A stretch of DNA of 64,000 bases. Origin: Streptomyces sp. H27-H1 (GTDB taxonomy: Bacteria > Actinomycetota > Actinomycetes > Streptomycetales > Streptomycetaceae). A program made the translations under genes and the position numbers. The stretch is from positions 141,677-205,676 of the forward strand of contig NZ_JAPNLJ010000002.1 of NCBI RefSeq assembly GCF_026627445.1. Reading direction: 5' to 3'. The stretch's first letter is position 1, and every line of letters starts with the position of its first letter. A model generated the notes under the pieces. That model was not told the origin of the DNA. It did no database searches and worked only from the letters and a program-made list of their open reading frames with translations. Positions 58,954-64,000 of this stretch are shown here, piece by piece.

Positions 58954-59886
58954 GTGACCGTGACGACGACTCGACGCCTGATGCTCCTGGACACCGCTTC
59001 CCTCTACTACCGCGCGTACTTCGGTGTGCCGGACTCCGTGAAGGCCCCCGACGGCACTCCGGTCAACGCCGTCCGCGGCTTGCTCGACTTCATCGGCCGC
59101 CTCGTGCGGGACCACCGGCCCGACGACCTGGTGGCGTGCATGGACGCCGACTGGCGGCCCCACTGGCGGGTGGAACTGATCCCGTCCTACAAGGCCCACC
59201 GGGTCGCGCAGGAGACGGAGAACGGCCCGGACCTCGAGGAGACCCCGGACACCCTGGCCCCGCAGGTCCCGATCATCGAAGCGGCCCTGGACGCCTTCGG
59301 CATCGCGCGGGTGGGCGTCGCCGGTTACGAGGCCGACGACGTGATCGGCACCCTCACCGGCCGCGCCACCGGCCCGGTGGACATCGTCACGGGCGACCGG
59401 GACCTGTACCAGCTGGTCGACGACGCGAAGCAGCGCCGGGTCCTGTACCCGCTGAAAGGCGTGGGCACCCTCCAGGTGACCGACGAGGGGTGGCTGCGCG
59501 AGAAGTACGGGGTGGACGGCCCCGGCTACGCGGACCTGGCGCTGCTGCGCGGGGACCCGAGCGACGGCCTGCCGGGCGTCCCCGGCATCGGCGAGAAGAC
59601 GGCGGCGAAGCTGCTGGACGCCTACGGGAACCTGGCCGGGATCATCGCGGCGATCGACGACCCGAAGTCGAAGCTCACCCCCACCCAGCGCAAGCGGCTG
59701 GACGAGTCCAGGCCGTATCTGGCGGTGGCCCCCAAGGTGGTGCAGGTCGCCTCGGACGTCCCGCTGCCGCCGTTCGACCCGGCGCTCCCGGGCGTTCACG
59801 CCCAGCCGGATCTTGCCGCCGCACTCGCCCACCGGTGGGGCCTGGGTGGAGCAGTGGAACGTCTGAGCAGCGCACTGCGCCCTTGA
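58954..59886 (+). CDS. 5'-3' exonuclease (polymerase-I-type N-terminal nuclease)
   Basis: A 310-residue stand-alone flap/5'-3' exonuclease. The N-terminal acidic block is MLLDTASLYYRAYFG, and VACMDADWRPHWR and GYEADDVIGTL, VTGDRDLYQLVDD carry the metal ligands. The helix-hairpin-helix GLPGVPGIGEKTAAKLL binds DNA. The polymerase domain of DNA polymerase I is absent, as in the short actinobacterial paralogues. The GTG at MTVTTTRR was chosen; no clear ribosome site is visible, and longer readings would overlap the upstream promoter region. Confidence 0.87.
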   Translation: MTVTTTRRLMLLDTASLYYRAYFGVPDSVKAPDGTPVNAVRGLLDFIGRLVRDHRPDDLVACMDADWRPHWRVELIPSYKAHRVAQETENGPDLEETPDTLAPQVPIIEAALDAFGIARVGVAGYEADDVIGTLTGRATGPVDIVTGDRDLYQLVDDAKQRRVLYPLKGVGTLQVTDEGWLREKYGVDGPGYADLALLRGDPSDGLPGVPGIGEKTAAKLLDAYGNLAGIIAAIDDPKSKLTPTQRKRLDESRPYLAVAPKVVQVASDVPLPPFDPALPGVHAQPDLAAALAHRWGLGGAVERLSSALRP

Positions 59887-59894
59887 GGTGCTAA

Positions 59895-59910
59895 CTTAGG
59901 TAATCCTAAG
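59895..59910 (+). promoter_or_regulatory. Iron box (DmdR/IdeR-type) upstream of the siderophore-interacting gene
   Basis: CTTAGG-TAAT-CCTAAG, a perfect inverted repeat matching the TTAGG...CCTAA halves of actinobacterial iron boxes, lies 38-53 nt before the start codon. Iron-dependent repression is expected. Confidence 0.75.
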
Positions 59911-59947
59911 CTTCACGGAGTCAGGGTCGGAAAGTCAGGGAGACGTC

Positions 59948-60796
59948 GTGGCAGAAGGACGCGTCCGCAAGGTCGGCACCGCAGTCGTCGTGCGCACCGA
60001 GCGATTGACCCCGCACATGGTGCGGATCGTCCTGGGCGGTGCGGGTCTGGCCGGATTCGGCGCGGGCGATTTCACCGACCACTACGTGAAGATCCTCTTC
60101 GCGCCGGACGGCGTCGCCTACACCACCCCCTGGGACCTGGACCGGATCCGTGCGGAGCACCCGCGCGAGGAATGGCCGCGCCAGCGGGCGTACACGGTGC
60201 GCGCCTGGGACCCGGCCCGCCTGGAGCTGACCCTCGACTTCGTCGTCCACGGCGACGAGGGACTGGCCGGCCCCTGGGCCGCCGGCGTCCAACCGGGTGA
60301 ACTCGTACGTTTCCTCGGGCCGGGCGGCGCCTACACCCCGGACCCGGCCGCCGGCTGGCACCTGCTGGTCGGCGACGAGAGCGCCCTGCCGGCGATCGGC
60401 GCGGCCATGGAGCGGATGCCCGCCGGGGCGCGGGTGCACGCGCTCGTGGAGGTCCAGGGCTCCGACGACGAGCTGAAGATCTCCACCCCCGACGGCACCG
60501 TCCCGGTCTGGATCCACCGGGGCTCCCGCCCGATCGGGGAGGCGCTGACCGAGGCCGTCCAGGCCTTGTCCTTCCCCTCCTCCGACGTGCACGCCTTCGT
60601 GCACGGCGAAGCGGGCTTCGTCAAATCCCTGCGCCACCACCTGCGCGTCGACCGCGGCATCGCCCGCGAGCGCCTGTCCATCTCCGGCTACTGGCGCCTC
60701 GGCCAGACGGACGAGGGCTGGCGCGCGAGCAAGCGGGACTGGAACGCGGAAGTCGAAGCCGAGCAGGAACGCCCCCTGGCCGGCGCCTCGTCCTGA
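59948..60796 (+). CDS. Siderophore-interacting protein (FAD-dependent ferric-siderophore reductase)
   Basis: A 282-residue flavoprotein of the ViuB/SIP group that reduces ferric siderophores after import and releases iron. The FAD-binding barrel includes RQRAYTVRAWD, and the NAD-binding part has LLVGDESALPAIGAAMERMP and GEAGFVKSLRHHL, ending in SGYWRLGQTDEGWR, all typical of the family. The GTG start follows GGGAGACGTC. The iron box upstream fits its role. Confidence 0.93.
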   Translation: MAEGRVRKVGTAVVVRTERLTPHMVRIVLGGAGLAGFGAGDFTDHYVKILFAPDGVAYTTPWDLDRIRAEHPREEWPRQRAYTVRAWDPARLELTLDFVVHGDEGLAGPWAAGVQPGELVRFLGPGGAYTPDPAAGWHLLVGDESALPAIGAAMERMPAGARVHALVEVQGSDDELKISTPDGTVPVWIHRGSRPIGEALTEAVQALSFPSSDVHAFVHGEAGFVKSLRHHLRVDRGIARERLSISGYWRLGQTDEGWRASKRDWNAEVEAEQERPLAGASS

Positions 60797-60894
60797 CGCG
60801 GCGGCGAACCCGGCCAACCGGGGACGCGGCGGCTCCCTCCCAGGGGCGATGCGCTCGCAAGGCGGTGTCACCCGGTCGGCGGCACAATGGGGCC

Positions 60895-62439
60895 ATGCGT
60901 AAGCTCCGCGCATTCACGGCAGCCGGAGCGGCCGCCCTCCTCGCCACGGCCGGGACGGCGGCGGCCGCTCCGAGCCCGCCACCCGCGCCCACGGCCCAGC
61001 TCACGGACGCCCAGGTCGACACGGCGGTGCGGCGCCTCGACGGGACCGTCGCCGAGATGATGCGCCGCACGGGAGTCCCGGGAGTCTCCGTCGCCGTCGT
61101 CCACGACGACAAAGTGGTCTACCTCAAGGGGTTCGGCCTGCGACGCGTCGGCGACGAGGCCGCCGTGGGCCCCGACACGGTCTTCCAGATCGCCTCCCTC
61201 TCCAAACCGGTCTCCTCCACCGTCGTCGCGGGGGTCCTCAAAGAACCCGCCGACTGGGACCGGCACGTGCCACTACCCGGCTTCGCCCTCGGGGACCCGT
61301 GGGTGACCTCCCACGTCACCACCGCCGACCTGTTCTCCCACCGCAGCGGCCTGCCCGACCACGCCGGCGACCTCCTCGAAGACCTCGGCTACGACCAGGC
61401 GTACATCCTCGACCACCTGCGCATGGCGCCCCTGACCCCCTTCCGCGCGAGCTACGCCTACACCAACTACGGGCTCACGGCCGCAGCCGAGGCGATCGCC
61501 CGCTCCCAAGGCACCACCTGGCAGAAGCTCAGCGCCGACACCCTCTTCAAGCCCGCCGGCATGACCCGCACCAGCACCGAGTTCCAGGCCTTCGTGGACG
61601 CCCCCGACCACGCCGCCACGCACGTGAAGAACCCCGACGGCACCTGGAGCCCCCGCTTCGTCCGCGAGCCCGACGCCCAGGCCCCGGCCGGCGGTGTGAG
61701 CAGCTCGGCCCGCGACATGTCCCGCTGGCTGCGGCTCCAGCTCTCCGGCGGCACCCTCGACGGCAAGCGGATCGTCCCCGCCGACACCCTCGCCCGCACC
61801 CACGTCCCCGAGATCGTCTCGCAGCCGCCCGCCTCCCCCACCGCCCGGACCGGTTTCTACGGGCTGGGCTGGAACGTCGGCTACGACGACGCGGGCCGCC
61901 TGCGCCTGAGCCACTCCGGGGCCTTCGACCTCGGCGCCAACACCAGCGTCACCATGCTTCCCCTGGAGAAGCTCGGCATCGTCGTCCTCACCAACGGCGC
62001 ACCCATCGGCCTCCCCGACGCCGTCGCCGCCGACTTCTTCGACACCGCCGAACACGCGAAGCCCTCCACCGACTGGCTGGCCCTGACCGGCTCCCTCTAC
62101 GCCCAGCTGAACGCGCAGGGCCGCTCCCCCACCGACTACGCCCGCCCACCCACCGATGGCAAGCCCGCCCGGGAGGACTCCGCGTACACCGGAACGTACG
62201 CGAACCCCTACTACGGCAAGGCGACCGTGGCGTCCACGGCCGAGGGCGGGCTGACGCTGTCCCTCGGCCCGGGGCCGATGGTCTTCCCCCTCACCCACTA
62301 CGACGGGGACACCTTCAGCTACGAGACCGCCGGGGAGAGTTCGGTCGGCCGCACCGGTGTGTTCTTCTCCCCTGCCGACCGCACGGTCCGCGTCGAGTAC
62401 CTGGACGCCGACCACCTGGGGACCTTCACCGGCGGATAG
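60895..62439 (+). CDS. Secreted serine hydrolase, beta-lactamase class-C-like
   Basis: A 514-residue exported protein. Residues 1-25 are a signal peptide. The catalytic Ser101 and Lys104 form SLSK (S-x-x-K), and Tyr189/Asn191 form the Y-x-N motif. The class-C fold continues with HSGAFDLG in place of KTG. A C-terminal ~90-residue domain (YTGTYANPYYGKATV) resembles DUF3471. It may be a D,D-peptidase or esterase; resistance function is not implied. The start is the ATG with GGGG nearby. Confidence 0.87.
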   Translation: MRKLRAFTAAGAAALLATAGTAAAAPSPPPAPTAQLTDAQVDTAVRRLDGTVAEMMRRTGVPGVSVAVVHDDKVVYLKGFGLRRVGDEAAVGPDTVFQIASLSKPVSSTVVAGVLKEPADWDRHVPLPGFALGDPWVTSHVTTADLFSHRSGLPDHAGDLLEDLGYDQAYILDHLRMAPLTPFRASYAYTNYGLTAAAEAIARSQGTTWQKLSADTLFKPAGMTRTSTEFQAFVDAPDHAATHVKNPDGTWSPRFVREPDAQAPAGGVSSSARDMSRWLRLQLSGGTLDGKRIVPADTLARTHVPEIVSQPPASPTARTGFYGLGWNVGYDDAGRLRLSHSGAFDLGANTSVTMLPLEKLGIVVLTNGAPIGLPDAVAADFFDTAEHAKPSTDWLALTGSLYAQLNAQGRSPTDYARPPTDGKPAREDSAYTGTYANPYYGKATVASTAEGGLTLSLGPGPMVFPLTHYDGDTFSYETAGESSVGRTGVFFSPADRTVRVEYLDADHLGTFTGG

Positions 62440-62450
62440 CCGCATAGCCT

Positions 62451-63446
62451 GTGCCGGTGAAGCGCAGATCCCACATCCCCGACGCGCCCCTGCCCCAGGT
62501 GTCCGGAATCGACCCGGTCCGCATGCGGCTGCCCCCCGACCCGGGCGGGACGTGGCCGGACCTCGGCTCCTACCTCACGGCACGCTACGAGGGCACGCGC
62601 GGCGCCGAGTCGATGGACCGCCTGCTGCGATCCGGCCGGGTCCTGGCCACCGGCGGCCGGGTGCTGCGCCCGCGGGACCCGTACGAGCCCGGCGCCTTCC
62701 TGTGGTTCCACCGGGACATGCCGCCCGAGCCCGTGGTGCCCTTCCCCATCGGGGTCGTGTACCGCGACGAGCACCTGCTGGTGGCCGACAAACCGCACTT
62801 CCTGGCCACCACCCCGCGTGGCAGCCACGTCTTCCAGACGGCCCTGGCCCGCCTCCGGGTCGAGCTCGGGCTGCCCGCGCTGAGCCCTGCGCACCGGCTG
62901 GACCGGATGACCGCCGGGCTGGTGCTGTTCAGCATCCGCCCCGAGGACCGGGGTGCCTACCAGCTGATGTTCCAGGAGCGGCGGATCCGCAAGGAGTACG
63001 AGGCGCTCGCGCCCCACGACCCGGCGGTGGAGTTCCCCCGGACCCTGCGCAGCCACATCGAGAAGGTCCGCGGGGTGATGGCGGCGACGGAGGTCGCCGG
63101 CGCCGAGCCCAACGCCGAGACCCTGGCCGAACTCCTCGCGGTCAAGGGGGACACCGGGCGCTACCGGCTGACTCCGCACACCGGGCGCACCCACCAGCTG
63201 CGGGTGCACATGAACAGCCTGGGCCTGCCGATCCTGGGCGACCCGGTCTACCCGGTGGTCCACGATCCGGCGCCCGACGACTACCGGCGTCCCCTCCAGC
63301 TCCTGGCCCGCACCCTGGAGTTCACCGATCCCGTCACCGGGATCGCGCACCGGATCGAGAGCGGCCGGACCCTGCGGGCCTGGGAGGACCGGCCCGGCTG
63401 GGAAGAGGGAGCAACCCCGGGGGAACCCCTGGCGCCGTTGTCCTAG
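62451..63446 (+). CDS. RluA-family pseudouridine synthase
   Basis: A 331-residue enzyme that isomerises specific uridines in rRNA or tRNA. The catalytic Asp151 lies in the family motif HRLDRMTAGLVLF; LLVADKPHFLAT and GRTHQLRVHMNSLGLPILGDPVY are the other conserved blocks. The N-terminal ~90 residues contain a possible S4-like segment (MDRLLRSGRVLATGGRVLRPRDPYEPG). The start is GTG; a second GTG two codons later is equally possible. It overlaps the convergent TetR gene by 4 bp. Confidence 0.92.
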   Translation: MPVKRRSHIPDAPLPQVSGIDPVRMRLPPDPGGTWPDLGSYLTARYEGTRGAESMDRLLRSGRVLATGGRVLRPRDPYEPGAFLWFHRDMPPEPVVPFPIGVVYRDEHLLVADKPHFLATTPRGSHVFQTALARLRVELGLPALSPAHRLDRMTAGLVLFSIRPEDRGAYQLMFQERRIRKEYEALAPHDPAVEFPRTLRSHIEKVRGVMAATEVAGAEPNAETLAELLAVKGDTGRYRLTPHTGRTHQLRVHMNSLGLPILGDPVYPVVHDPAPDDYRRPLQLLARTLEFTDPVTGIAHRIESGRTLRAWEDRPGWEEGATPGEPLAPLS

Positions 63447-64000
63447 ACGCCGACGCCCGCGATCCGCAGCGCCGCGTCGGCGGTGGCCTCCGCGAAGGCG
63501 GCCACCGGGCGCGCCGGATCGGAGCGGTGGATCAGCATCACGCCTTCGATGAGGCCGAAGACCAGGTCGTTGCGGAGCACCAGTCCGGCCCGGTCATCGG
63601 CGAGTTCGGCCCCCACGCGGGTTCCGTCGAGCAACTCCCGGTAGCCGCCCCTGAGTTCCTGGCGCATCCGGCGGAAGCGGGCGAAGCGCGCACCGGAGAC
63701 CTCGGGCAACAGGTAGAGCGCGCCCAGGTTGTACGGCCCCCCGCACAGCAGCAGCACGTCCGAGCGGCACAGCTCCCAGAGCCGGCGGCCGGCGGGCCGG
63801 TCCGTTTCCTGGACCAGCCGGCGGGCCAGCTCCAGGGAGGGCGCGACCGTGGACTCCAGGAGTTCGGCGAGGAGTTCCTCCTTGCCGCCGAAGTAGTGGT
63901 ACATCGTGGCCTGGCGCATTCCGGCCCGTTCGGCCACCGCCCGCGTGGTGGTGGCCGCGTACCCCTTCACCGTGAACAATTCGGCCGCCGCGTAGAGGAG
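63443..64000 (-). CDS. TetR-family regulator, 5' end outside window
   Basis: At least 185 residues, open to the right edge. The visible HTH reads LLYAAAELFTVKGYAATTTRAVAERAGMRQATMYHYFGGKEELLAELL, missing only the first residues. The ligand domain follows, with an unusual RSDVLLLCGGPYNLGALYLLPEV stretch. The TTG seen inside the visible part is not a start, since the helix continues upstream. Target unknown. Confidence 0.87.
   Translation of the reverse strand, partial: LLYAAAELFTVKGYAATTTRAVAERAGMRQATMYHYFGGKEELLAELLESTVAPSLELARRLVQETDRPAGRRLWELCRSDVLLLCGGPYNLGALYLLPEVSGARFARFRRMRQELRGGYRELLDGTRVGAELADDRAGLVLRNDLVFGLIEGVMLIHRSDPARPVAAFAEATADAALRIAGVGV

Overview
The window is very GC-rich and carries frequent GTG/TTG starts, many 1-4 bp start/stop overlaps, and gene sets typical of a Streptomyces or close relative. 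The arginine, pheST and infC-rpmI-rplT blocks and the ethanolamine-type glutamine-synthetase block follow an order I associate with the S. coelicolor chromosome core. This assignment rests on protein sequence and gene order read by eye, not on a database search. No rRNA, tRNA, CRISPR array or insertion sequence was found.

Layout. 1-4.06 kb: the 3' part of a peptide/metal-type ABC importer (fused permease, two ATPases) translationally coupled to an MFS transporter. 4.03-14.7 kb: an arginine regulon, with argC-J-B-D-R as a tightly overlapped minus-strand operon and argG and argH nearby on the same strand. Three plus-strand genes (HEAT-repeat protein, PNPOx-like protein, secreted L,D-transpeptidase-like protein) sit between argR and argG. 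argG and argC have matching TTG-type promoters with ArgR-like palindromic elements. 14.9-20.6 kb: the accessory part of the window. It holds a decayed TetR gene, then a WXG100 / RNase-A-like polymorphic toxin locus (two WXG100 proteins, a frameshifted toxin, its putative immunity gene, an orphan toxin tip and a CdiI-like immunity gene), and a divergent single-pass membrane protein. 20.6-33.3 kb: assorted regulators, enzymes and transporters, including a catalytically degenerate histidine-phosphatase-like protein, a LysR effector domain without a DNA-binding domain, a MocR regulator whose start codon overlaps that of a divergent exporter, and a TPR regulator of the NsdA type. 33.3-41.4 kb: translation genes (pheST, trmH-like, rplT, rpmI, infC), with an orphan PAS histidine kinase between pheS and the methyltransferase gene. 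infC probably starts at AUC and has an attenuator-like hairpin in its leader.

41.4-64 kb: a DUF1844 gene, an SseB-like gene, a mycosin-type protease with a membrane partner, and an amino-acid racemase/aldolase-like gene. A secreted HAD phosphatase follows. Next comes a probable ethanolamine gamma-glutamylation cluster (SDR, aldehyde dehydrogenase, GlnA4-like ligase, FadR-type regulator, APC permease, glutamine-amidotransferase-like hydrolase), whose two divergent promoter regions share a 9-bp motif. A LysR/TDT transporter pair, a signal-less metal-receptor protein, an XRE-cupin regulator, a small 5'-3' exonuclease, an iron-box-controlled siderophore-interacting protein, a beta-lactamase-like hydrolase, an RluA-type pseudouridine synthase and a truncated TetR gene end the window.

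Functional picture: most of the window is housekeeping (arginine biosynthesis, translation). The least ordinary region is the toxin/immunity locus at 15.3-19.4 kb. It shows modular toxin exchange and decay: a 1-nt frameshift in the main toxin, a downstream half toxin domain with its own immunity gene, and an adjacent regulator pseudogene.
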